Shown in pieces: positions 1 to 7,747 of a stretch of DNA of 64,000 nt. The stretch lies in contig NZ_BSSQ01000018.1 in NCBI RefSeq assembly GCF_030161375.1, positions 239,459 through 303,458 of the forward strand. Direction: 5' to 3'. The translations under genes were made by a program, and so were the position numbers. Within the stretch, counting starts at the first letter, position 1, and each line of letters begins with the position of its first letter. This DNA comes from Paenibacillus glycanilyticus. GTDB lineage: Bacteria; Bacillota; Bacilli; Paenibacillales; Paenibacillaceae. Below the pieces are notes generated by a model. It searched no databases and was not told the DNA's origin. It worked only from the letters and a program-made list of their open reading frames with translations.

Positions 1-1538
1 TTGTAGTATTTTCTTTTGTACATCCGGTATCCAATGACCAAGAAAACCGCAAATAACATTAAGGTCGTCACGATGATTACAATTAAGACCCGGCTCTGCA
101 CGGAGAACAACCGGTCAATCCCCTCCGCCTGTGCAGGGGGAACCGGCACCGCATCCTCCGCCGAAACCGCCTGTTCCTGCAAATCAGCGGGCTGGCCATC
201 CAGCAGCAAGGCACCATGCAAAGATTCCGCCTTGTGCAAACTGCTGGCAAGGTTATGCGAACCCGACTTGAAGTCCGCGAAGGGAAGCCAGCTGCTCACT
301 AACTTTTGGACGGTCTCTTCCTGCTTGTCTTCGCTCTCGAACCAGTTGAAGGTAACTACTACATCGAGCGGGAATACCGGCCATATTTTGTTCTCGTGGC
401 TAACCTGGAGTAAATCCTCGCCCAACATGCTGTATGGCGAAGAAGGAAATGGCTGCACAGCGTCCTGTTCCGGCGATGAGGCTTTTTCGTTCGGCAGCAG
501 AACGATTGTATCGGAGAAGGCAAAACCGGCTTCCCGCATTGTGTTCTCCTCCGCCTTGCGCACCTCGCCCGTCATCCCAAGCGGAGCAATGCCCGCTTCG
601 AACAATTGATTAAGAAAATGGTCCATCTGCGCCTTCATATCTTCTAAGTCTTGCCTATCAGATACGGGAGTAGGAACCTCCACAAGTATGCCACCATTGT
701 AGGATTGCACGGTATGCAAAGCGTCCGTATACCGCTTCATTGCCGGAGAGTCCATGTTGTTGAACAGCGTACTAACGCTGACGAGGAACGGTATGCCCGC
801 TTCATATAGCTGCTTGGACAGATCCTCTAACCTATCCAAATCAACAAACGGCGTTATGCCGCGGATAAGCAGATGCGCTTGACCTGAACCTTCCGCCCCC
901 AGCCACTCCTTAAGCACATAGGCAATCGCCATCTCGCTTACGTTGCCCGGTTCAAAATAAGGCACGTACGCATTGCCGTCCGCCACAAGTCCAAGAGGCG
1001 CTTCTATATGGTCATTGGCGGTTACCATTCGTCCAAATGCTTGGCCTTTGCCTTCACTAATACGGGTAACCCGCTCCATAAAGACATCCTGCGAGATTCC
1101 TTCTACCATAAGCTTCAGCGATTGCCTTGCTATCGTCTTTGTCTGCAAGCCAAGCCTCTCTTGGATCCGCTCCGGAGGAACGGGTCCGATATGAAGCCAA
1201 TCTCCCGCATATTGAATATGCGTAATCCCGCCGCACAAATCATCCGTGTTGCACACGGTGATCAGTTTATGATTCGGGTCCGCCTGTGCCATGCCCGAAT
1301 CATATTCATCAGCTGCAATTGCCGTTACCTTCACGCCAAACGAGAGGAGCAGCCGCTGCAAAGCTTCCACGTTGCCAGCCGCCGATGTTCCAAGACCTAA
1401 GCTGTCATAAACGAGCAGCACGTTTGCCTGCTTACTCTCTTCTTGCGCGGACACGGGGGCAGGGACCATTGCAAATACCAGTACGCAAAGACAGATGACG
1501 GAGAACAACCAGGCTTTTATTCCAGTCCCTCTATTCAT
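1..1538 (-). CDS. DUF2334 (YdaL-like) membrane-anchored protein, 3' end cut by window
   Basis: The frame opens at ATG 1538 and stays open to base 1, so the C-terminus is missing; 512 codons are visible. The N-terminus is a signal peptide or anchor (hydrophobic to about residue 30, with PAPVSAQ before the mature part). A segment starting NVLLVYD and a later LLIRGITPF...GIPFLVSVS stretch match the DUF2334 family, a polysaccharide-deacetylase-like fold. A second membrane helix lies near residues 485-505, followed by basic residues, so the bulk should be extracytoplasmic. It overlaps the stop of the upstream membrane-protein gene by 8 bases, which implies translational coupling. In B. subtilis the DUF2334 protein YdaL belongs to an exopolysaccharide operon; a similar role here is inference. 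Confidence 0.8.
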   Translation of the reverse strand, partial: MNRGTGIKAWLFSVICLCVLVFAMVPAPVSAQEESKQANVLLVYDSLGLGTSAAGNVEALQRLLLSFGVKVTAIAADEYDSGMAQADPNHKLITVCNTDDLCGGITHIQYAGDWLHIGPVPPERIQERLGLQTKTIARQSLKLMVEGISQDVFMERVTRISEGKGQAFGRMVTANDHIEAPLGLVADGNAYVPYFEPGNVSEMAIAYVLKEWLGAEGSGQAHLLIRGITPFVDLDRLEDLSKQLYEAGIPFLVSVSTLFNNMDSPAMKRYTDALHTVQSYNGGILVEVPTPVSDRQDLEDMKAQMDHFLNQLFEAGIAPLGMTGEVRKAEENTMREAGFAFSDTIVLLPNEKASSPEQDAVQPFPSSPYSMLGEDLLQVSHENKIWPVFPLDVVVTFNWFESEDKQEETVQKLVSSWLPFADFKSGSHNLASSLHKAESLHGALLLDGQPADLQEQAVSAEDAVPVPPAQAEGIDRLFSVQSRVLIVIIVTTLMLFAVFLVIGYRMYKRKYY

Positions 1539-3033
1539 GGCTGTCCCCCTGTTCCACATTGGCTCCCCATAACCGCCGGCATAAGCAGTCGGCAATCACC
1601 CAGAAAGTAACCAAATCAAATACGACTACAAATAAAAACTCGTGCTTAGACAAGTCGGCGTCTCCCGCGCCAATGACAGCGACAGCCATCGCGCATAATC
1701 CCGATGCTGCCATCATGAGAATGACCGGAAGCCGGAGTGCTCTGCGAAGCGAGCGCGCTTTAACCGCCCTATAGAACGACGGTGAATACAGACCCGCAAT
1801 AGTAACCATCCAAATCACTACAAATCCGGACGTCTTCGGAACCAGCTTTTCTTTCAAATAGCTGTATCCGGCAAAAGCATGCGTAAGCGTTCCAAACGGC
1901 TTACCCGCTGACTTTTCATAGTTGCCAAGCTTGGTCCGGTTATAAAAGGCGTTGCGCGCAGCCGTCTCGAAGATCTTGCCCGCCGAATCGGGATGGGACA
2001 AGTAGTATCTTGCGATGGAAACAAAGTCATATTTATCGAGAAACTGCTTCTCCATCTCTTCCGAATCTACGGGTATCGGCGAAAGAAAATCATAATAGGT
2101 CGCCCCCCGCAGCACGGAAAACTGCTCGTCAATTCCAAAGAAGGCCAAAGCTTCTTCCGAATTGTCGGCCGTCATCAGAACCCCCCGCGTCATTGCATGG
2201 TATTTATTAATGTTAACGAATTCCTCGGGAATAAGGACGTACGTTCCAATTGCTGTAAGAATGAGGATAACGGCTTGCAAGGAAGCAAATAGCCGGAAGA
2301 TCCTCTCTCTCCGCAAGAAAACAAACAGTATCGCAACAAGCCCTATAATCAGACCAATCGGAGCATTCTGCTGCTTGCATGTCGTCAGAATTAAGGCGCT
2401 TGCTCCAAACAAGAACAGCAGGACATAATCGTTGTATTGGCGCTGATACAGCAACATCGCCGCGCTGAATAAATACATCAGCGTGATGAGCATGATGCTT
2501 TCGCTGTAGAAGGAGTTGAAATACATGACGTAGGCGATGTCTCCAAACACGAACACAGCCGCGGCCGCTATTCCATAACCCATGCGGCGGGAAGCCCGCC
2601 AAGTTGCCGCCTTCACAAGCAAATACACAGCGCCTATGTATAACAAGCTATACAAGGAAGCTTGAATCCGAATATCAAAACGTTCGTTATAACCGAGTAC
2701 TTGGCTGATCCACAGAGACAGTCGGACAAACACGGTCTGCGACGACCACAGCATGGCGTTGTTTTCGTTATAATATTGAAAAATTCCATAAGTCCTCACA
2801 AAATAGCCTAGCCTTTGACTATCGTAATCCGGCAGGTCGAAGTACAAGCCGTTGCTATATAGGATCCGGTAAAAGTCCCCATTGTCAGCCATGCCGATAT
2901 ACGGGGGCACAAATAGCTCGATCAATAATATAAACGCGATTCCGATGGCTGCCAAAGCCGCCGGCGATATGTATTTCTCCAGGACAACATACGCCCGGAC
3001 AAATGCATGTTTCATGTCTTGAGGTTTGATCAT
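1531..3033 (-). CDS. Multi-pass membrane protein, WsfD/GT-C-like glycan enzyme candidate
   Basis: About 500 residues with roughly ten or more hydrophobic segments. An early extracytoplasmic loop reads MADNGDFYRIL after the first helix, a pattern I associate with WsfD-like proteins annotated as glycan-biosynthesis hexosyltransferases. The acidic early loop and polytopic layout are typical of GT-C transferases. The frame could begin at ATG 3054, but a GGGAGGGGG ribosome binding site lies inside that extension, 6 bases before ATG 3033, so I use 3033. It sits between the GH8-like and DUF2334 genes in one apparent operon, with a 36-base gap upstream and an 8-base overlap downstream. Function is inferred from context and weak family recognition; substrate unknown. 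Confidence 0.6.
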   Translation of the reverse strand: MIKPQDMKHAFVRAYVVLEKYISPAALAAIGIAFILLIELFVPPYIGMADNGDFYRILYSNGLYFDLPDYDSQRLGYFVRTYGIFQYYNENNAMLWSSQTVFVRLSLWISQVLGYNERFDIRIQASLYSLLYIGAVYLLVKAATWRASRRMGYGIAAAAVFVFGDIAYVMYFNSFYSESIMLITLMYLFSAAMLLYQRQYNDYVLLFLFGASALILTTCKQQNAPIGLIIGLVAILFVFLRRERIFRLFASLQAVILILTAIGTYVLIPEEFVNINKYHAMTRGVLMTADNSEEALAFFGIDEQFSVLRGATYYDFLSPIPVDSEEMEKQFLDKYDFVSIARYYLSHPDSAGKIFETAARNAFYNRTKLGNYEKSAGKPFGTLTHAFAGYSYLKEKLVPKTSGFVVIWMVTIAGLYSPSFYRAVKARSLRRALRLPVILMMAASGLCAMAVAVIGAGDADLSKHEFLFVVVFDLVTFWVIADCLCRRLWGANVEQGDSHE

Positions 3034-3069
3034 CTTATGCCCCCTCCCGCGCATCCGCCATAAGCCGAC

Positions 3070-4239
3070 TCAATAGGCATAAGCCAATAATGCGGTCAAA
3101 TTATCGAAGGAATAGACTTCCTTCACAGCCTCGTTGCCGAAGCTCCCCCCAAGCGGACTGCTCTCGTCCCCGATGCGATACTGCTCCATACGCCGCACAC
3201 TCGCTTGATAAAGCGCTTGATCGCCTATCGTAGAACCAATCATCGCCGCGATGGCGTAGGCAGCCGTTGATTGAATATCCGTCACTGGCTGGCCTTCCCT
3301 GTCATAACGGCCAAATAAGGTACCCGCCTCGACCAACCGCTTCAGGTAGCTGACGCTCGCTGGGCGTTCTTCGCCAATCTCCGCCAGATGCAGAATCGTA
3401 AGCAGCGACTCGACCGTGTTTATTTCGCCGTCATGATCTCCGTATTTCTCCGTAGCGTAGCCATACCGGGTTTCATAAAACGGAAACGCATCAGATAAAT
3501 ACCCGCCTTGGACAATTTCAAGCAACGTCTCTTCCAGCTTCCGTTTCTCCTTGGAAGGAGCGTCCAGTAATCGGAGCGATTGAAAGTCGGCATAACACAA
3601 CGTTATGAAGTCATTCGTCGTCTTGTAGGTCCAATCGTAAAAATCAAAAAGCTTGCCGTTCTGAACATTGTGCAAGTATAGACGAGCACTATATTGATCC
3701 GCTTCCCGCCCGTAATCCCCGCCAAAAACCGTCTCCGCCTCATGCAAGGAACGGATGATCCGAAGATCGTCTACGGCAGCGTTAAGCGGATACTGTTTGT
3801 TATGCAGCGGGCTATACCTGTAGCTGAACCCGGCTTCCGTGACAAAAGTCCGTTTCGTCTGCATCCATACCCGGTCGAATGCTTCTTTCTGCCCGGTAAG
3901 CGCGTAATAGCGCAGCAATAAACCTGCCGATTCGCTAAGCGTCTCATGGCCAGTCGCCACCTCCGCCGCCTCGTCCGTTTCCTTATAGTTCGTATAGACG
4001 CCGTCCTTGCCAAGCATCTGCCGATCAAGGAATTGCTGCAGTTTCAGCCGATGCGGCTGAAGCTGGGAAGTGTCCCCGTACCCGCGAGACATCGCAATGG
4101 GCTTCTCTTCCCCGCTGGCTTTGTTGTTGCCGTTGCCGGCAAGATTGCCGCCGAAATACCACCAGATGGCGACCGCTATAGCTGCCAGGGCAACCACGTA
4201 ACCAACTCGCTTTTTCAACGTCTCCAACCTCATTTGCAT
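3070..4239 (-). CDS. Glycoside hydrolase family 8-like protein (YdaJ-like), membrane-anchored
   Basis: 389 residues: a short basic N-terminus, one helix at about residues 12-30, then an extracytoplasmic (alpha/alpha)6-type domain. The stretch TGHETLSESAGLLLRYYAL resembles the GH8 general-acid region (Glu of the SEG/SES motif), and NAAVDDLRIIRSL resembles the segment holding the second conserved Asp. GH8 members cleave beta-1,4 glucans, xylan or chitosan; the related YdaJ of B. subtilis belongs to an exopolysaccharide operon under c-di-GMP control. Substrate here is unknown. It is the first gene of a leftward operon. ATG 4239 has no obvious ribosome binding site and abuts a 10-bp-arm inverted repeat, so the true start may be ATG 4233 or slightly later. 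Confidence 0.7.
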   Translation of the reverse strand: MQMRLETLKKRVGYVVALAAIAVAIWWYFGGNLAGNGNNKASGEEKPIAMSRGYGDTSQLQPHRLKLQQFLDRQMLGKDGVYTNYKETDEAAEVATGHETLSESAGLLLRYYALTGQKEAFDRVWMQTKRTFVTEAGFSYRYSPLHNKQYPLNAAVDDLRIIRSLHEAETVFGGDYGREADQYSARLYLHNVQNGKLFDFYDWTYKTTNDFITLCYADFQSLRLLDAPSKEKRKLEETLLEIVQGGYLSDAFPFYETRYGYATEKYGDHDGEINTVESLLTILHLAEIGEERPASVSYLKRLVEAGTLFGRYDREGQPVTDIQSTAAYAIAAMIGSTIGDQALYQASVRRMEQYRIGDESSPLGGSFGNEAVKEVYSFDNLTALLAYAY

Positions 4240-4274
4240 AGGAAATGAAAAAAATGAGACTCTATCATTTCCTA
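4239..4274 (-). promoter_or_regulatory. Inverted repeat at the start codon of the GH8-like gene
   Basis: Perfect 10-base arms (4239-4248 and 4265-4274; TAGGAAATGA on the plus strand) flank a 16-base loop containing a run of eight T in the sense direction. The last base of the 3' arm is the A of ATG 4239. In mRNA the hairpin would end exactly at the start codon, so it could control translation. No strong ribosome binding site lies in the usual position. Confidence 0.45.
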
Positions 4275-4445
4275 GTAATTTTACCTGTAAATTTATAGAT
4301 TCGACGAGCTGTAAATAAAGGAAACGACATTAGTCGACAAATTTCTCTCTACCTTAGCATACCTCAAAAGTGTTAGTAATTTATGAGAATTTACTACTAT
4401 TTTGTTAATTTTCGTTGAACATAAGCTTAATTTTGTGCAAGAAAA

Positions 4446-4489
4446 AGAGGAGTTCTTAAGTCATAGCGCTATGACTTAAGAACTCCTCT
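4446..4489 (-). terminator. Terminator after the RMD1 gene (44-bp perfect palindrome)
   Basis: A perfect 44-base palindrome centred at 4467/4468, just past the stop of the leftward gene, followed in that direction by a T-rich run. It also separates this gene from the exopolysaccharide-type operon. Confidence 0.85.
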
Positions 4490-4499
4490 ACTAAATTCG

Positions 4500-5336
4500 T
4501 CACGGCAGGACGCCGGCAATTTGCAGCACGGTCAGAATGACTTCGATCACGATCAGAATCACGATAATCCATTCTACAAACAGTCCGCGTATGGAATGGC
4601 TGATGGTCGAGAACCCCTCCATAATGTGATGCAGGAACTCCGTTTTGCTCTTTAAGATCTTATACCGGTCATTCAGCTCAAAATATTCAAACATATTATC
4701 GTAAAATCCGCTCGCATCGCTGCTGCTCCATGTAATATCCGGCTTGTCCAGAATCATGATATAAGCAAGCGTGTTGAATTCGTAGCGCAAAATCTGGGAC
4801 GTCGTCCGGGCAAGCTCCTTGTTGCCGATCCTAAGCTTCCCTTTCTCGAGCCTTTCGATCATAAGCTCCAACTTGTCGTGGATTTTTCCAAGCTGCTCTT
4901 CGATCTTCTCGAGCGCTACCGACTTGGCCAGCACGGTCGATACGAGCTCCGGGTGATAAGCTTCGTACGTGGCCACCTCCACATATTCGTCCGTCAGCTC
5001 GAACGTATCCTTTTCCAAGTAATGAAGGCTGTAATCATCGGAGTAACGGTCGGCGTGGGCAATATCGATGCCGGGCTCGAACGTTTGCACATAACGGAAG
5101 AACGCGATAATATCCTGCGGGCGAGAGTTATTAATAAACACAATGCTGCCAAAAGAAAACACAAGCACCTGCTGCGCATCGTCTACCCGTTGCTGCAGGA
5201 TCGACTCCAATATGTCGCCCCTCAGTATTAAGGGCTGCTCCCACGTATATTTCTTTGGAATGCCGCAATGAATGGCGATTTGGTTCAAATCGATTTCGTT
5301 CGTAATGGCAAAAGCTTTAAAGGTAACTTCCTTCAT
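4500..5336 (-). CDS. RMD1/YagE family (DUF155) protein with C-terminal membrane anchor
   Basis: 278 residues. The soluble N-terminal part contains ...VLVFSFGSIVFIN, the typical core of DUF155 proteins, then a charged helical region, and one strongly hydrophobic helix at the C-terminus (about residues 252-275). Eukaryotic relatives act in mitochondria; bacterial members have no settled function. ATG 5336 is preferred to GTG 5345 because AAAGAG is well spaced 8 bases before it. It stands alone between two terminators, so it is probably monocistronic. Family assignment is confident; cellular role is unknown. Confidence 0.8.
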   Translation of the reverse strand: MKEVTFKAFAITNEIDLNQIAIHCGIPKKYTWEQPLILRGDILESILQQRVDDAQQVLVFSFGSIVFINNSRPQDIIAFFRYVQTFEPGIDIAHADRYSDDYSLHYLEKDTFELTDEYVEVATYEAYHPELVSTVLAKSVALEKIEEQLGKIHDKLELMIERLEKGKLRIGNKELARTTSQILRYEFNTLAYIMILDKPDITWSSSDASGFYDNMFEYFELNDRYKILKSKTEFLHHIMEGFSTISHSIRGLFVEWIIVILIVIEVILTVLQIAGVLP

Positions 5337-5423
5337 TTCTATCACTCTTTTCAGTTATACCAAACCTCTATTGTTCTATTATTGCCTGATAGTGTTGATT
5401 TAAAACCGGGTCGCACGGCAAAA

Positions 5424-5468
5424 AGAGGCCATCCCGTGCCCGTCATAGACAGTAATGGAATGGCCTCT
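5424..5468 (-). terminator. Terminator after the GT2 gene
   Basis: Arms AGAGGCCAT (5424-5432) and ATGGCCTCT (5460-5468), followed in the leftward direction by TTTTT. It sits just past the stop of the glycosyltransferase. Confidence 0.75.
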
Positions 5469-5479
5469 CGCATGGCTAA

Positions 5480-6496
5480 CTAAGCTGTTTCATTTACCTT
5501 TTTATTCAACATGATATGATCTATGAATTGCAGGGCGTCGCAAAACTCTTCGCCCGCGATCAAATAAGCTAGTTCCTTACGCTGAGCGGCCATGGCTGAA
5601 ATATCGTTGCTTTTGCTTAGCTGAATGAACGGCAGTACCGTCTGCAGCACCAGCATTCTGCTCATGGAATCGGAATGGGAGGACCGTTCGATCTGATGCA
5701 GCAGCCAATTCAAATCGCGCGTATAGGTGTTATGAAAATAATCGACCTTGTTATATTTCTTGTACGTGTCCATCAATATAGTTCTGATATACATAAAGTC
5801 CTGGAAATATTTCAAATTCCGGCTTTGCGTAACCGACAAGTTGCTGGTATTGTCCCTGATCCGGTATTTGAATATTTTCTCGGGAATAAACGTTATTTTC
5901 TCCGCCTGGAAAAAAGATTCGGCCGTAAATACGGCATCCTGCGCGGCAACGCCTACCGGAAAGGACAGTTCGCTGTCCCTTACGAAATCCGTCCGGTAAA
6001 GCTTCAGCGCCATATTATTGGGAGCCCTCAGCAGAAGAGGATACTCCTCAATTCGAATATTCATCTTGGCATGCGTCAATTGATACTGGAACAACTCGTG
6101 TTCCCATGTCTTCTGCGAATTAAACAATTCGAACGTCCCCATCACCACGTCGCTCCCGGTTCGCTCCATTGCAGTCAACAGCTTCTCTATCCCATCCGCC
6201 AAATAAAGATCATCGGGATCCATGAAGGTGATATACGTTCCGGTTGCCCTTGCAATCCCTACATTCCTCGGATAACCCGCCGCACCGCTTGCTTTCTCTA
6301 GATGGACCACCTTAATGCATTCGTCATCCGGCATATAGCGGTCCAGCTTTGCGCGGCTATTATCCGTTGAACCGTCATTAACAATGATAACCTCCAGATC
6401 CTTCAATTGAACCGTCATACTCTCCAAAGACCGAACAAAATCATCGATATACTCCTCGACATTATAGGTGGGCACAACGATACTTACTTTTTTCAT
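5480..6496 (-). CDS. GT2 family glycosyltransferase
   Basis: 338 residues. The N-terminus is a classic GT-A fold: VSIVVPTYNVEEYI, then IIVNDGSTDNS, and the metal-binding DPDD motif at about residues 96-99, which places the activated sugar. No membrane segment is evident, so it should be cytoplasmic or peripheral. The C-terminal third is poorly conserved and probably defines the acceptor. It has its own terminator and no gene in its orientation close by, so donor and acceptor cannot be inferred from context. ATG 6496 follows AGAGGATCTC, an adequate ribosome binding site. Likely a teichoic-acid, capsule or polysaccharide glycosyltransferase. Confidence 0.85.
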   Translation of the reverse strand: MKKVSIVVPTYNVEEYIDDFVRSLESMTVQLKDLEVIIVNDGSTDNSRAKLDRYMPDDECIKVVHLEKASGAAGYPRNVGIARATGTYITFMDPDDLYLADGIEKLLTAMERTGSDVVMGTFELFNSQKTWEHELFQYQLTHAKMNIRIEEYPLLLRAPNNMALKLYRTDFVRDSELSFPVGVAAQDAVFTAESFFQAEKITFIPEKIFKYRIRDNTSNLSVTQSRNLKYFQDFMYIRTILMDTYKKYNKVDYFHNTYTRDLNWLLHQIERSSHSDSMSRMLVLQTVLPFIQLSKSNDISAMAAQRKELAYLIAGEEFCDALQFIDHIMLNKKVNETA

Positions 6497-6637
6497 GAGA
6501 TCCTCTCCGCCTCTGTTGATCTTTGTTATGCGAACCCGATAATGCAGGAATAGTAACTACTTTAATTTTACAATTTCAAGCTGGTTTTTATGATGTGACA
6601 CGGCCCCATGTAAGATGTTAATTCATAGAGTCGTCCC

Positions 6638-6669
6638 AAAAAAAATACACCGTCAACCGCGACGATGTA
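6638..6669 (-). terminator. Terminator after the LacI-type regulator gene
   Basis: Nine-base arms (6646-6654 and 6661-6669, one wobble pair) followed in the leftward direction by eight T. It closes the phosphorylase-regulator transcription unit. Confidence 0.8.
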
Positions 6670-6678
6670 GTTGTTTCC

Positions 6679-7671
6679 TTATAAAGTTGCGGAACCTACC
6701 GTTTCCCCTCGAATGAGAGAAACGTAGATTCTCTCCTGCTCCACCTCTTGCCCGCAGATCAGCTTCATAAGCTGCTCCGCGGCAATGGCTCCCCACTTGC
6801 GCTTCGAATAATCGATTGTAGCAAGGCGCGGTTGCATGAAGGAAGCCAGCTCCAGATTATCAAAGCCAATCAGGTGCAGATGCTTGCCAAGCACAATGTC
6901 CGGATGATTCCTTTGCAAGTAATGGCACATGCCGATCGCCATCTCGTCGTTGAAGCAGAAGATGGCCGCCGGCTCGCCATGCGGGCCAATAACGCCTTCC
7001 ATTACTAATTTCGCGGCCGCATGCTCGCCCGACGACTTGTTGAAATCGCCTTCAATAACCGTAAGCGAAGCATCGCCCACGCGCTCTACGACTTGCGTGG
7101 CCGCCGCCAACCGCTGTTTGGAATCGAAGGACCCTCTTGGTCCCGTCATCGCATACAGCTTCCGGTGCCCTCGCTCCAGCAGGTATTCGACTGCCAGCGC
7201 CGCTCCGGCTTTATTGTCCAGCAGCACTTGATTAACGTTGGCATGCTTCAGTTCCCTGTCCAGCACTACCAGCTTATGTCCGCGCTCCGCGTAACTGGCG
7301 AGCTCCTTGCTGTCAAAGGTCTCGTCGAGTATAATCGCGCCGTCAATCAATCTCTCCGGAAGCATGCGATGAGACTGCTTGCCGCTGCAGACAATCAGGT
7401 CATATCCTTTAACGGACAAGACTTCCTTCATCCCTTGAAGGAGGTCTCCGTAAAAAGCCCCGCTGAAATCGGTCAAAAATACGCCGATGATTTTCGTTTC
7501 TCTCCGTTTGAGCGATCGCGCGGCAGCATTCGGGACATAGTTCAACTCACTTGCAACAGCTAGGATCCTAGCCGTTGTTTCTTCCGTTACTTTCGGATTA
7601 CCGTTTAACGCGTAAGATACGGTCGATATTGAAACTCCCGCTTGTCTGGCGATGTCTTTAATGCTGACCAC
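6679..7671 (-). CDS. LacI family transcriptional regulator of the GH94/ABC island
   Basis: About 330 residues: N-terminal LacI helix-turn-helix (VSIKDIARQAGVSISTVSYALNG), hinge helix with YVPNAAARSLKRR, then a periplasmic-binding-protein-like effector domain (IIGVFLTDFSG, ending near TVGSATL). I chose GTG 7671 over GTG 7680 because AAGGAGGA is 9 bases upstream of the former and touches the latter, and most LacI proteins begin at this point. It lies 76 bases downstream of the phosphorylase on the same strand. The four GAAACGTTTC palindromes between the divergent promoters are its likely operators, and a beta-glucan-derived oligosaccharide its likely inducer; both are inference. Confidence 0.88.
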   Translation of the reverse strand: MVSIKDIARQAGVSISTVSYALNGNPKVTEETTARILAVASELNYVPNAAARSLKRRETKIIGVFLTDFSGAFYGDLLQGMKEVLSVKGYDLIVCSGKQSHRMLPERLIDGAIILDETFDSKELASYAERGHKLVVLDRELKHANVNQVLLDNKAGAALAVEYLLERGHRKLYAMTGPRGSFDSKQRLAAATQVVERVGDASLTVIEGDFNKSSGEHAAAKLVMEGVIGPHGEPAAIFCFNDEMAIGMCHYLQRNHPDIVLGKHLHLIGFDNLELASFMQPRLATIDYSKRKWGAIAAEQLMKLICGQEVEQERIYVSLIRGETVGSATL

Positions 7672-7709
7672 AGTTCCCACTCCTCCTTGTCCTCATTCTA
7701 CTATAACAC

Positions 7710-7743
7710 AAGGACTGGCGGCATCTAGATACCACCAGCCCTT
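7710..7743 (-). other. Stable hairpin between phosphorylase and regulator genes
   Basis: In the leftward transcript, twelve-base arms (7732-7743 and 7710-7721) pair fully, with two G-U wobbles. No T-run follows, so it is more likely an mRNA stabiliser or attenuator separating expression of the enzyme and regulator than a full terminator. Confidence 0.5.
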
Positions 7744-7747
7744 CCGA

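Noticed and set aside
16..609. 197-codon plus-strand frame near the left edge
   Set aside because: It lies opposite the DUF2334 gene, which has a signal peptide, a membrane anchor and family motifs; the plus-strand translation is low-complexity and has no family.
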